DNA of 32,190 nt from Lachnospiraceae bacterium (lineage in GTDB: Bacteria > Bacillota > Clostridia > Lachnospirales > Lachnospiraceae), in assembly GCA_900753305.1 (NCBI GenBank), contig CAADYR010000053.1:1-32190 (forward strand), written 5' to 3'. Below, in pieces: positions 1 to 8,228 of this stretch (positions are counted from its first letter, which is position 1; each line of letters starts with the position of its first letter). Made by a program: the position numbers and the translations under genes. The notes under the pieces are model-generated. The model saw only the letters and a program-made list of their open reading frames with translations, made no database searches and had not been told where the DNA came from.

Positions 1-651
1 GGTAGACCTCGGCGCAGAACGAAACACTGTCACCAACGGCGCACTCTTCAAAGCCGGATTTGTCCATCCAGACGTGATCCTCTTTTCCGTCAAACATTGT
101 CCCATCGGTGTACATTCCACTAATGAAGATCCGCTTGAAGCAAATATGTTTTGGCTTAACTTTCTCAATCTGTCCTTTGAAATGAGACATAACCGCATTG
201 AAAAAGCAGTCAGCAAAGTACGGACGGTGTTTCTTACCCAACGACGCGAATTGAACGTCGAGATAATCATTGTAGGAAAATTTCTCCGCTCCAACAACAT
301 TACGCTGGGACGCTGGGTCGAAAAGAATGATCCCGCCTTCGTCTAATACGCAATCCTTTTCTCCATAGTAGATTGCCAAAAGCGATTCTTCATCTGGATA
401 CTTGTCAATAGAGCAGCTATGATAGCAACCCGTGATTATGTTGCCATGTCCATCACCGTACATAATGGCGGTATTCCATGGGCAAAAATAATGTTCTTTC
501 TGGACGAGCGTTCCTCAAATTCCGGAAAGACCGCTGGATTGCCACAGCCCTCGTGATCCTCCACCCAAAACCCGGAAGGCCCCTTGTCCGCGTGGCGGAT
601 CATCACATTGATTGCATCGACCGTAGCCTTTTTCGTTTGCTTGTTATTCAT
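1..651 (-). pseudogene. Frameshifted hypothetical gene, runs off the left edge
   Basis: The gene starts at 651 with a good ribosome binding site (GGAGG, complement of about 659-663). It reads in one frame as MNNKQTKKATVD... to about residue 46 (...FPEFE), then out of frame to a stop at 436. A second frame continues without a stop from about 513 to the window edge (...VQKEHYFCPWNTAIMYGDG... to ...GDSVSFCAEVY). Adding one base in the CC at 513-514 would join both into one protein of more than 210 residues. I do not recognise the family with confidence. The C-terminal segment DGKEDHVWMD...VGDSVSFCAEVY resembles small-domain proteins I associate with Firmicutes plasmids and conjugative elements, which is inference. 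The stretch is visibly richer in G+C than the rest of the window, which fits acquired DNA. Either a real frameshift or a sequencing error is possible. Confidence 0.6.
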
Positions 652-1080
652 AACCCAAACCTCCGTTAATAGGTGCCGCCAGACAGCGACCTGACATGTT
701 AACGTGGTCTTTTAGAGTATTTATAAAAATTATAGCATGTTTCTTTGTGCTTATCTATCCTACTTGCTCGGCAGGACAGGCAAAAACAGTTTTCAAATTC
801 AGAGGTTTCTATCGCTGTAAATGATGTGCTGCTTATGGAAAGGAACTCTACTGTTCATTGGATGGTGAACAACTATTTGTAACCATGCAATAGCGAACGG
901 AACGGTGAGAGCAGTACAGGTTGGAAATCGGCATTTAACTGACGTATGAGCTGTACTTGTGCAAGGGCATGGACGCATCATTGCCCCTGATTTTTACGTT
1001 GCTCACAGGTAAGCTAATTCCGGATTATCGACCTTAAATCGTACAAAATCCATCCTATCCATCTACCATCAACAAAGGCA
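652..1080. other. Non-coding junction between two gene remnants
   Basis: Apart from the minus-strand promoter and ribosome binding site near 651, no supported gene lies here. All frames are broken by stops. The small open frames have no ribosome binding site and no recognisable composition. It marks the boundary between the G+C-richer left-edge gene and the A+T-rich chromosome, and probably holds debris from past insertion and deletion. Confidence 0.5.
729..757 (-). promoter_or_regulatory. Promoter of the left-edge minus-strand gene
   Basis: On the minus strand there is a perfect TATAAT (complement of 729-734) preceded by TGC, an extended -10. A weaker TAGATA (752-757) lies 17 bases upstream. 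It sits about 80 bases ahead of the start at 651 and points towards it. Confidence 0.45.
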
Positions 1081-1827
1081 ACTGCCATAGTATTTGTTTC
1101 TCAAAACCTGTTTTATGGACAGCTATCCCATGATGTATCTTTTGTAGCAAAACAGGGAGAAATTACAGCATTAGTAGAACCTTCCGGTTCTGGGAAAAGC
1201 ACACTTACCAGACTTGCTGCAAGATTTTTGGATGTAAATGATGGGAAGATACTGATTGGTGGAAATAATATCAGTGAAATTGCTCCAGAGTATTTGCTTG
1301 AGAATTATTCAATCGTCTTTCAGGATGTTGTATTGTTTAATGATACAATTCATAATAACATTCGAATTGGAAAATCAAATGCGACGGATGAGGAAATATA
1401 TGCGACGGCACATTTGGCGGCCTGTGATGAATTTATTGAAAGACTTCCGGATGGATTTCAGACAGTGATCGGAGAGAATGGAAGAACATTGTCAGGAGGA
1501 GAACGTCAAAGACTGTCGATCGCACGTGCCTTTCTGAAGAATGCACCGGTAATATTACTGGATGAAAGTACAGCAAGCATTGATCCTGAAAATGAGACGA
1601 GAATTCAACAGGCAATCGGAAAGCTGATTGAAAATAAAACAGTTCTGATTATAGCTCATAAGTTACGTTCTATTGCAGATTGTGATAAAATTGTGGTTTT
1701 AAATGAAGGAGCGGTTGTAGAAGAAGGAACGCATGAACAACTCATGGATAGAAAGGGACTCTATCATAAATTGTATCATCTGCAATGTGAGAGTCTGGAA
1801 TGGAAAGTAAATTACATAGAATCCTGA
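1081..1827 (+). pseudogene. ABC exporter ATPase remnant, 5' part missing
   Basis: In frame from about 1081 the product reads through a complete nucleotide-binding domain: Walker A (EPSGSGKS, 1177-1200), Q-loop (IVFQD, about 1312), signature LSGGERQ (about 1489-1509), Walker B VILLDES (about 1549-1569) and H-loop IIAHK. The family is the fused membrane/ATPase exporter type, normally about 570-600 residues. Here the whole membrane domain is gone. An in-frame stop lies at 1015-1017, and no ATG, GTG or TTG occurs before the P-loop. The first usable start is TTG at 1228, already past Walker A. The first P-loop glycine is replaced by Glu. The region before Walker A is also eroded. The product would not be a working transporter. 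The downstream motifs are still intact, so the loss is probably fairly recent. Confidence 0.8.
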
Positions 1828-1862
1828 CAATATCTATTTTTTACCATAATTACTCTTTAATA

Positions 1863-1891
1863 TTGACAATTCTACATAAAAATCAGATAAT
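1863..1891 (+). promoter_or_regulatory. Promoter of the chemoreceptor gene
   Basis: TTGACA (1863-1868) is followed after 17 bases by GATAAT (1886-1891), with overlapping A/T alternatives just downstream. This looks like a housekeeping promoter. I do not see a sigma-28-type motility promoter. Confidence 0.55.
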
Positions 1892-1970
1892 ATAATATAT
1901 GATTTGTGAAAAATGCATACAATCAAATGCAATTTTCTAATGTGTATTAGTAAGAAGATGGAGGGTCAAT

Positions 1971-3749
1971 ATGAAGAATGTGAGTGTAAAATGGAAAATG
2001 GCGTCAATCTGTCTTATTGCGATTATAGGATTAGTGATAATTAGTATATTCACAATGAACAGTATTACACAGATGCAGGATCAGACAGAGGTTATTTTAA
2101 AACAAAGCATTGAGAATGAATATGATGAAAATATAAAGAATCAGGTAGAGAATGCAATTTCCATGTTAGAGGCTGTGTACGCAAAATATGAAGCTGGGGA
2201 ATATACTTTGGAGGAAGCCAAGAAGATCGGTGCAGATATGCTGAGAGAACTTCGCTATGGTGAAGCCGGTTATTTCTGGGCTGATACATATGAAGGTGAT
2301 AATGTTGTTTTATTAGGAAGCAGTACAGAAGGAACTAATCGTATGGAGACGCAGGATGCGGCTGGCTATCAGATGGTTAAGAACATCATTGCAGTAGGTA
2401 AAGAGCCTGATGGTGGATATACAGATTATGTGTTTCCAAAAGAAGGCGAAACAGAAGCATTGCCAAAGCGTTCATACAGCAAGGCATTTGAACCGTTTGA
2501 ATGGGTTATTGGAACTGGCAATTATATTGACTATATTGATACAACCGTGGCAAATGAAGTAAAAGAACTGGATGATGAAATTCATACTGCGAAGACGGCA
2601 ATCATGTCTATCATAGTAGTATTGACAATTGCAATTGCATTGTACACAACATATATCTCAGCTTCCATGATTTTTTCTTTCAAGGCAGCACTTGCATATA
2701 TTGGGGGCATTGCCAAAGGTGATTTCTCAATAGAACTTCCTGCTAAACTTGCCGGCAGAAAAGATGATTTTGGATGTCTGGCAAAAAATCTGGAAAATAT
2801 GAAAGAACAGATAAAACAGTTGATTGGTGAGGTAAAAACACAAAGTACAGAATTGGGGGACGTTATTTCTTCGGTAAAAACACAGATATTTACACTGGGG
2901 GGTAATATTGAAGAAATCTCAGCGACAACGCAGGAATTAGCAGCAGGGATGGAAGAAACGGCTGCATCATCAGAAACTGTTAAAAATATGTCTCATGAAA
3001 TAGAAGCAGCAGCAAAGAGTGTTGCGACACATTCTCAGGAAGGTGCACAGCAGGCGGCAGATATTCATAAACGCGCTGCAAAGGCACAGGAGGACACAAG
3101 AGAAAGCAGAAAACAGGCATCCCTGATGCATCATTCAATTAAGGACAGCCTGACAGTTGCATTAGAGGAAGCAAAGGTAGTGCAGCAGATAGATGTATTG
3201 TCATCCGCTATTATGGATATTACGGATCAGACCAATTTACTGGCTTTGAATGCTTCAATAGAAGCTGCAAGAGCTGGTGAAGCAGGACGCGGATTTGCAG
3301 TTGTTGCCTCTGAAATTGGAGGTTTGGCAGAGCAGTCCAAGAATACAGTGGCTCAAATTCAGAGTGTTACAGAAAAGGTAACGGGTGCAGTGAATAATCT
3401 TACAACAGATGCACAGAGATTATTGGATTTCCTGAGTAATGATGTTACCAGCAGTTATGATATGTTCGACAGAGTTGCAAATGAATATAATAATGATGCA
3501 GAGAGAATCAATGCATTGATAGATGATTTTAGTGCAACTTCGCAGCAATTACTTGCGTCTATTGACAGCATAATGGAATCTATGAATGGTATTGCAACAG
3601 CAACCAATGAAGGCGCAGAAGGAACAACGAATATAGCAGAAAAAGCTTCAGAGATGAAACAGTATGCAGATGCTGTAGCGGATGAAGCAGATCGTTGTAA
3701 TGAAACAGCACAGCAGCTTAATCAGGAAATTTCAGTATTTATTGTTTAA
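1971..3749 (+). CDS. Methyl-accepting chemotaxis protein with periplasmic-type Cache domain
   Basis: This 592-residue membrane receptor would pass ligand binding outside the cell to CheA/CheW inside. Residues 12-29 form the first membrane helix. Residues about 45-190 look like a single Cache (sCache_2) sensor, with the typical segments YGEAGYFWAD and PFEWVIGTGNYID. Residues 209-231 form the second membrane helix. A HAMP-like linker covers about 236-290. The cytoplasmic coiled coil has the conserved hairpin tip DQTNLLALNASIEAARAGEA (419-438) and GRGFAVVASEI. Cache domains of this class often bind small organic acids, but the ligand here is unknown. There is no C-terminal CheR-docking pentapeptide and no che gene nearby, so it is an orphan receptor. 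A ribosome binding site (GGAGG, about 1960) supports the start. The gene ends before a strong terminator, so it is monocistronic. Confidence 0.92.
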   Translation: MKNVSVKWKMASICLIAIIGLVIISIFTMNSITQMQDQTEVILKQSIENEYDENIKNQVENAISMLEAVYAKYEAGEYTLEEAKKIGADMLRELRYGEAGYFWADTYEGDNVVLLGSSTEGTNRMETQDAAGYQMVKNIIAVGKEPDGGYTDYVFPKEGETEALPKRSYSKAFEPFEWVIGTGNYIDYIDTTVANEVKELDDEIHTAKTAIMSIIVVLTIAIALYTTYISASMIFSFKAALAYIGGIAKGDFSIELPAKLAGRKDDFGCLAKNLENMKEQIKQLIGEVKTQSTELGDVISSVKTQIFTLGGNIEEISATTQELAAGMEETAASSETVKNMSHEIEAAAKSVATHSQEGAQQAADIHKRAAKAQEDTRESRKQASLMHHSIKDSLTVALEEAKVVQQIDVLSSAIMDITDQTNLLALNASIEAARAGEAGRGFAVVASEIGGLAEQSKNTVAQIQSVTEKVTGAVNNLTTDAQRLLDFLSNDVTSSYDMFDRVANEYNNDAERINALIDDFSATSQQLLASIDSIMESMNGIATATNEGAEGTTNIAEKASEMKQYADAVADEADRCNETAQQLNQEISVFIV

Positions 3750-3775
3750 ATAAAATACGATTTTGTTTCTTAGGA

Positions 3776-3806
3776 GGACTTACCTATGTATGGTAAGTCC
3801 TTTTTT
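3776..3806 (+). terminator. Rho-independent terminator after the chemoreceptor gene
   Basis: A perfect 9-bp stem (GGACTTACC / GGTAAGTCC) with a 7-base loop is followed directly by six T. It lies 27 bases after the stop codon. Confidence 0.9.
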
Positions 3807-3852
3807 GTGAATAAATATACAAAAATTAATTGTATTATTGAGTAAACTTATG

Positions 3853-3880
3853 TTAACATATGGGTTAAAGATTATATTAT
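3853..3880 (+). promoter_or_regulatory. Likely promoter of the AraC-type regulator
   Basis: TTAACA (3853-3858), a 16-base spacer and TATTAT (3875-3880) lie 35 bases ahead of the start codon. Both boxes are imperfect. Confidence 0.4.
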
Positions 3881-3914
3881 GGCACAAATATAAAGAGTGA
3901 GATGATAGTTAGAA

Positions 3915-4829
3915 ATGAGAGACAGCATTGCAGCATTAAAAGAGAATACTAATCACGGAACAGTTAATTTTCCTATGGCACTTTATGAATGGAATGGTGA
4001 AAGCGAATGGCAGGTAACAACTCACTGGCATGAGGAAATGGAGCTTATATGCTTCAAAGAAGGAAATTTCAAGGTCTGTCTGAATATGAAAGAGTATGAG
4101 ATACAGGCGCCGGCAATCATGTGTGTTCATCCGGAAGAATTACATTCTATTTTGTTATCGGAGAAAGGATCAGAAAGCGCAATTGTGTTTTCACTGAATA
4201 TATTAAGCTTTGAACATTATGATGCCATTCAGGCAAAACTTATAGGACCATTAGTTAACGGGAAGCTGCGTTTTCCTCTATTAATTACACAGCATGAGAC
4301 AGAGTATTCAATTACAAGGGAAGCGTATGACCGTGTAGAAAATAAAATACGTATTATGAATCATTGTACTTCCAAACAGGAAATTGAGAAGAATGCCTGC
4401 TATTTACAGGTAAAGTCCATTTTGTTGGATTTACTGGCAAAATTGTACTGTAATAATAGTCTGGAGGTAAGATCTGACTTGAAATCAGAAAACGATGTTC
4501 AGATCGCCAATTTAAAAAAGGTACTCACCTATATTCATGATAATCTGGAAAATGAAATCAGACTGGAGGAATTATCGGAACTGGTCAATATGAATCCACA
4601 GTATTTTTGCCGTTATTTTAAGAAAAATATTGGGAAAACAATTACGGAATATATCAATGTACTTAGAATTGAGAAGGCATCACAGGCATTGGCAGAAACA
4701 AAAGATAAGATCATAGATATTGCACAGGATTGTGGTTATGATAATGTAAGTTATTTTATCAGGCGTTTTAAACGTGAAAAAGGCATTACTCCAATGCAAT
4801 ACCGTTTGCTGCAATACAAAGAACAATAA
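3915..4829 (+). CDS. AraC-family transcription regulator with cupin sensor domain
   Basis: This is a 304-residue cytoplasmic DNA-binding regulator. Residues about 20-90 form a cupin-type sugar-sensing domain (THWHEEMELI with the His pair at 37-39, and the turn PAIMCVHPEELHSI). Residues about 200-300 form the AraC DNA-binding domain with two helix-turn-helix units, at about 217-238 (LEELSELVNMNPQYFCRYFK) and about 266-287 (IIDIAQDCGYDNVSYFIRRF). The start has only a weak ribosome binding site. The next gene is a GH13 alpha-glucosidase on the same strand, 101 bases on. Such regulators often activate neighbouring sugar-use genes, so control of that enzyme is likely but inferred. No sugar transporter is in the window. 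Confidence 0.88.
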   Translation: MRDSIAALKENTNHGTVNFPMALYEWNGESEWQVTTHWHEEMELICFKEGNFKVCLNMKEYEIQAPAIMCVHPEELHSILLSEKGSESAIVFSLNILSFEHYDAIQAKLIGPLVNGKLRFPLLITQHETEYSITREAYDRVENKIRIMNHCTSKQEIEKNACYLQVKSILLDLLAKLYCNNSLEVRSDLKSENDVQIANLKKVLTYIHDNLENEIRLEELSELVNMNPQYFCRYFKKNIGKTITEYINVLRIEKASQALAETKDKIIDIAQDCGYDNVSYFIRRFKREKGITPMQYRLLQYKEQ

Positions 4830-4862
4830 GTCAAAATAGTACAATAAACAAGTCAATACAGA

Positions 4863-4892
4863 TTTAGAAAACCATGATTTTATATGTATAAT
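4863..4892 (+). promoter_or_regulatory. Promoter of the alpha-glucosidase gene
   Basis: TTTAGA (4863-4868), an 18-base spacer and a perfect TATAAT (4887-4892) lie 38 bases before the start codon. The poor -35 box fits a promoter that needs an activator such as the AraC protein encoded upstream. Confidence 0.5.
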
Positions 4893-4930
4893 GTAATTAA
4901 AGTATTATATATGAAAGGCAGGGCATTTAT

Positions 4931-6592
4931 ATGGAGAAAAAATGGTGGCATGATAAAGTGGCATATCAGATATATCCTAAGAGTTTTTATGATACCAATG
5001 GAGATGGAATAGGAGATCTGAGAGGTATTATCAGTAAACTGGATTATTTAAAAGAATTGGGAATAGATATTATCTGGATTTCACCTGTTTATCAATCACC
5101 TTTTGTTGACCAGGGATATGATATTTCGGACTATTACAAAATTGATCCAAGGTTTGGAACAATGGAGGAATTTGATGAACTGTTACGTGAAGCGAAGAAG
5201 CGGGATATGTATATTCTGATGGATCTGGTCATTAATCATTGTTCCGATAAGCACGAATGGTTTCAGAAAGCACTGCAGGATCCGGAAGGAGAATATGGGG
5301 ACTATTTTTATTTTAGAAAGGGTATAAATGGAAATCCGCCAAGCAATTACCGTTCCTATTTTGGAGGAAGTGCATGGGAAAAAGTACAGGGGACAGAATA
5401 TTATTATTTACATATGTTTGCAAAAGAGCAGCCGGATCTTAACTGGAATAATCCAAGAGTCCTGGAAGAATTATATAAAATGGTAAACTGGTGGCTTGAA
5501 AAAGGTGTTGCAGGATTTAGAGTCGATGCCATTATAAACATAAAGAAAGATCTGGAATTCAAAAATCTGGAACCGGACGGAGAAGATGGACTGGCCGGTG
5601 TCTGGAAAATGGTAGAAAGTGTTGATGGAGTGGGAGAACTACTGGAAGATCTGAAAAAGCATACATTTGATAAGTATCAGGCATTTACAGTGGCAGAAGT
5701 ATTTAATATGAAGAAAGATGAACTGAAAGAATTTATAGGTGATAATGGACATTTTTCTACAATGTTTGATTTTTCAGCACATTCCCTTTCTTTTTGTGAA
5801 TATGGAAGCTGCGAGGTGAAACCAGTAGACTTTAAACAATTCAGAGAGGTGTTATTCCATTCGCAGCTTGAATGTCAGGATGTAGGATTTCTGGCAAATA
5901 TTATTGAGAATCATGATGAACCCAGAGGTGCAAGCCGTTACTTACCAGAGTATCTGCAAAATGATGCCGGAGTTAAGATGCTTGGAACAATAAGCATTTT
6001 ACTCAGGGGAATACCTTTTATTTACCAGGGACAGGAAATTGGTATGCGAAACTGTAGGTTCTCATCTATTGATGAATATGATGATATTGGAACCAGGGCA
6101 GAGTATGAAGCAGCAGTGAAAGCAGGGATACCAAAGGAGAAAGCATTGGAATACTGTTATCATTTTAGCAGAGATAATGCCAGAACTCCGATGCAGTGGG
6201 CGAATACCGAGAATGCCGGATTTACATCAGGAACACCATGGCTTAAGGTAAATCCTCAATATCATACAATAAATGTAGAAGAACAACTTCAAAGGGAAGA
6301 TTCAGTTTTACAGTATTATCGCAGACTGATTGCTCTTCGTAAGTCTCCTGCATATAAAGAGGTGTTTACATATGGAGAATTTAGTCCCCTGTATGAGGAC
6401 ATGGAGCATGTTTTTGCATATGAACGTAAAACTGCCGATCAAAGAGTGCAGATACTTGCCAATTTTGGAACGGAACAGGTTGAATTTACAGTGAAACCTG
6501 AAACACATATACTGCTGAATAATATGGATGGAGTTTTGATCGTAAATGGGCAATTAATTCTTGAATCCGGACAGGTAGTTGTGCTGGAATAA
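4931..6592 (+). CDS. GH13 alpha-glucosidase (oligo-glucosidase family), probably alpha-1,4-preferring
   Basis: This 553-residue glycoside hydrolase family 13 enzyme has no signal peptide, so it acts in the cytoplasm on imported oligosaccharides. A calcium-binding loop (DTNGDGIGD, 21-29) is present. Conserved regions are I (DLVINH, 98-103), II (GFRVDAI, with nucleophile Asp199), III (VAEVF, with acid/base Glu256) and IV (ENHDE, with Asp329). Length and residue numbering match bacterial oligo-1,6-glucosidase. However, the residue after the nucleophile is Ala200. From memory of the family, Val here goes with alpha-1,6 specificity, and Ala or Thr with alpha-1,4 activity on maltose-like substrates. 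Maltose or maltooligosaccharides are therefore more likely than isomaltose; this is inference. Trehalose-6-phosphate hydrolase is the main alternative. The ribosome binding site is AGGCAGGG. Confidence 0.9.
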   Translation: MEKKWWHDKVAYQIYPKSFYDTNGDGIGDLRGIISKLDYLKELGIDIIWISPVYQSPFVDQGYDISDYYKIDPRFGTMEEFDELLREAKKRDMYILMDLVINHCSDKHEWFQKALQDPEGEYGDYFYFRKGINGNPPSNYRSYFGGSAWEKVQGTEYYYLHMFAKEQPDLNWNNPRVLEELYKMVNWWLEKGVAGFRVDAIINIKKDLEFKNLEPDGEDGLAGVWKMVESVDGVGELLEDLKKHTFDKYQAFTVAEVFNMKKDELKEFIGDNGHFSTMFDFSAHSLSFCEYGSCEVKPVDFKQFREVLFHSQLECQDVGFLANIIENHDEPRGASRYLPEYLQNDAGVKMLGTISILLRGIPFIYQGQEIGMRNCRFSSIDEYDDIGTRAEYEAAVKAGIPKEKALEYCYHFSRDNARTPMQWANTENAGFTSGTPWLKVNPQYHTINVEEQLQREDSVLQYYRRLIALRKSPAYKEVFTYGEFSPLYEDMEHVFAYERKTADQRVQILANFGTEQVEFTVKPETHILLNNMDGVLIVNGQLILESGQVVVLE

Positions 6593-6630
6593 TGAACCAA
6601 TTCACATCTTTTTGAATATGATATAAATAG

Positions 6631-7575
6631 ATGAAAAAGAGAAAGAGATGTGAAACAATCGTGCAGGATAAAAAAACAACATCATATGAAACAGGAGCAG
6701 CACAGGATAATGTACCAGTGACTCAACTGCCGAATCCGGGGGAGGGAGGACCCGTATATCCGGGCAATACAAATGGCAATATGCAGGATAATATGGATAA
6801 TGTTCCTGTAATTCCATTGCCAAATCCGGGGGAAGGAGGACCCGTATATCCGGGCAATATGAATAATACCGGCAGCAATAATATGAATAGCATGCTGCCT
6901 AACATTATAGGAACAATTATTTCTTCTCATCCAAGACCAAATGAACCATGCAGATTATGTAATCCGTCTAATTCAAGAAGAGGCTGGATACGATTCCTGA
7001 ATGCTGCCACAGGATATAATCCATTTGTGATATTTGTAAATGAAAATATGGTTTCTAATAGTCTGAACTTTGCAGAAGTTACAGATTATGAACGGGTATC
7101 CGATGGCAGACAGGTAATTACTGTAATGGGAGAAAATGGATATATCTATGTACAAAAGGCAGTAGATGTAACAGCTAATGCATATGCAACCATTGCTGTG
7201 ATTAACACGGATAGTGGGCTGGATATTCAGATGATTGCGGATTCAGGATGCGACAGAGGTTCTAATATGTCGTGTATCCGTGCAGCGAATCTGGCACACA
7301 ACAGTGGTGCTTTATCTGTTGTAATTGGTAATCAGTATGTGAATTTTCCCAATTTGCGATACCGTGCGGTAGCAGATTTTGAATCCATCTGGCCCGGACT
7401 TTATATCTATACAGTCAGCCGAAGTATGACAGCAAGATATCCGGGATTTGGAGGAAATGTTCTTTTGACAGCAACACTTGCAGTACAGCAGAATCGTAAT
7501 TATACAATATATTTATTGAATTGGAAACGGGATTCCGGAGATACTCTCAAGGCTTTGATCGTTGAAGATATGTAG
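6631..7575 (+). CDS. DUF4397-domain protein with Pro/Gly-rich tandem repeat
   Basis: This 314-residue protein has three parts. Residues 1-25 are basic and polar with no signal peptide. Residues about 26-100 are Asn/Pro/Gly-rich with two copies of LPNPGEGGPVYPGN, 30 residues apart. Residues about 110-310 carry a beta-rich DUF4397-like region (WIRFLNAATGYNPFVIFVNE, then a second related half from about 215). DUF4397 proteins are usually surface or extracellular, and their function is unknown. The sequence has a Cys pair (PCRLC). The gene follows the glucosidase after 38 bases with no terminator between, so co-transcription is possible. The ATG at 6631 has no visible ribosome binding site; GTG at 6661 is an alternative start, not clearly better. 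Confidence 0.75.
   Translation: MKKRKRCETIVQDKKTTSYETGAAQDNVPVTQLPNPGEGGPVYPGNTNGNMQDNMDNVPVIPLPNPGEGGPVYPGNMNNTGSNNMNSMLPNIIGTIISSHPRPNEPCRLCNPSNSRRGWIRFLNAATGYNPFVIFVNENMVSNSLNFAEVTDYERVSDGRQVITVMGENGYIYVQKAVDVTANAYATIAVINTDSGLDIQMIADSGCDRGSNMSCIRAANLAHNSGALSVVIGNQYVNFPNLRYRAVADFESIWPGLYIYTVSRSMTARYPGFGGNVLLTATLAVQQNRNYTIYLLNWKRDSGDTLKALIVEDM
6706..6859 (+). repeat. Tandem coding repeat, 90-base period, two copies
   Basis: Bases 6706-6769 and 6796-6859 are near-identical copies exactly 90 bases apart. Both contain the shared run GGAGGACCCGTATATCCGGG. Each copy encodes NVPV-x-x-LPNPGEGGPVYPGN. Differences are mostly at third codon positions, so the duplication is under protein-level constraint. 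Confidence 0.85.
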
Positions 7576-7593
7576 TAGAATTTATATCGAATG

Positions 7594-7620
7594 GAAAGGG
7601 CTGTGAATGGCAGCCCTTTC
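7594..7620 (+). terminator. Strong hairpin after the DUF4397 gene, poor U-tract
   Basis: A perfect 10-bp stem (GAAAGGGCTG / CAGCCCTTTC) with a 7-base loop begins 19 bases after the stop codon. It is followed by GGTTGTAT, so it lacks a good T-run. It may be a leaky terminator or an RNA-stabilising hairpin. Confidence 0.55.
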
Positions 7621-7689
7621 GGTTGTATATAAAATAAAAAAATGTTATGCTGATAACAAATGATAAAGCATGTAAAGTGATGAGGTAGA

Positions 7690-8148
7690 ATGAAAGAGAT
7701 AGGAAAACGTATATGGGCGGATGTAAAAAATTATTATATAGGAATAATTGCACTTCTGATTTACAGTGTGATAGTCAGAAATGTTTTTCATGCATTCTGT
7801 CCTTTATTGATCATAACAGGATTTCCCTGCGCAGGATGTGGCATGACAAGAGCAATGTACTGTATTATGACAGGACAGTTTGTAAGAGCAGCAAATTTAA
7901 ACCCGGCGGCTTTCTTTTGGCTGTTATGGTTTATTTTCTTTGCAATTGAGAGATATATTCTGGGACGAAACAGTAAATGGGTCATGTTGATGCTTGGAGG
8001 TGTATGTGCAATTACACTTATAATCTATTTATACAGGATGACAACACAATTTCCCGGAACGCCACCCATGACATTCTATAGAAAGAATGTACTCTCAAAA
8101 TATAGCACATTTTATCGCAATTTGTTGCAATATATGCAGAAATTATGA
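7690..8148 (+). CDS. DUF2752-family small membrane protein
   Basis: This 152-residue protein has three hydrophobic segments (about 15-33, 72-92 and 97-118). Between the first two is the family hallmark GFPCAGCGMTRA (44-55), with Cys47 and Cys50 in a C-x2-C, and TR following. DUF2752 proteins are inner-membrane proteins of unknown function. The invariant Cys pair suggests metal or redox chemistry, but I cannot tell. The start is supported by GAGGT shortly upstream. The gene is followed by a Gln-rich membrane protein that has its own promoter inside this gene's 3' end. DUF2752 genes sit beside small two-helix membrane proteins in other Firmicutes, so a joint role is possible. Confidence 0.82.
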   Translation: MKEIGKRIWADVKNYYIGIIALLIYSVIVRNVFHAFCPLLIITGFPCAGCGMTRAMYCIMTGQFVRAANLNPAAFFWLLWFIFFAIERYILGRNSKWVMLMLGGVCAITLIIYLYRMTTQFPGTPPMTFYRKNVLSKYSTFYRNLLQYMQKL

Positions 8149-8154
8149 TAGAAT
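8125..8154 (+). promoter_or_regulatory. Promoter of the Gln/Tyr-rich membrane protein gene
   Basis: TTGCAA (8125-8130), 18 bases, then TAGAAT (8149-8154) with TGA just ahead (extended -10). It overlaps the end of the DUF2752 gene. The leader downstream holds short inverted repeats (CTATAA/TTATAG near 8160, and ATAAG/CTTAT just before the ribosome binding site). Confidence 0.5.
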
Positions 8155-8228
8155 AAAGCTATAACTTATAGTTTTAAGCGTAATGAAATGTGCAACTATA
8201 AGGATTTCTTATAAGTGGAGGGAAAGAC

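Noticed and set aside
74..346. Plus-strand open frame of 90 codons
   Set aside because: It is antisense to the second frame of the left-edge minus-strand gene, whose translation is far more protein-like. No ribosome binding site precedes it.
799..981. Minus-strand open frame of 60 codons in the left junction
   Set aside because: No ribosome binding site, odd Cys/Pro/Thr-rich composition, no recognisable domain.
6723..6930. Minus-strand frames opposite the Pro/Gly repeat
   Set aside because: Repeat composition keeps these frames open by chance. Third-position differences between repeats support the plus-strand frame.
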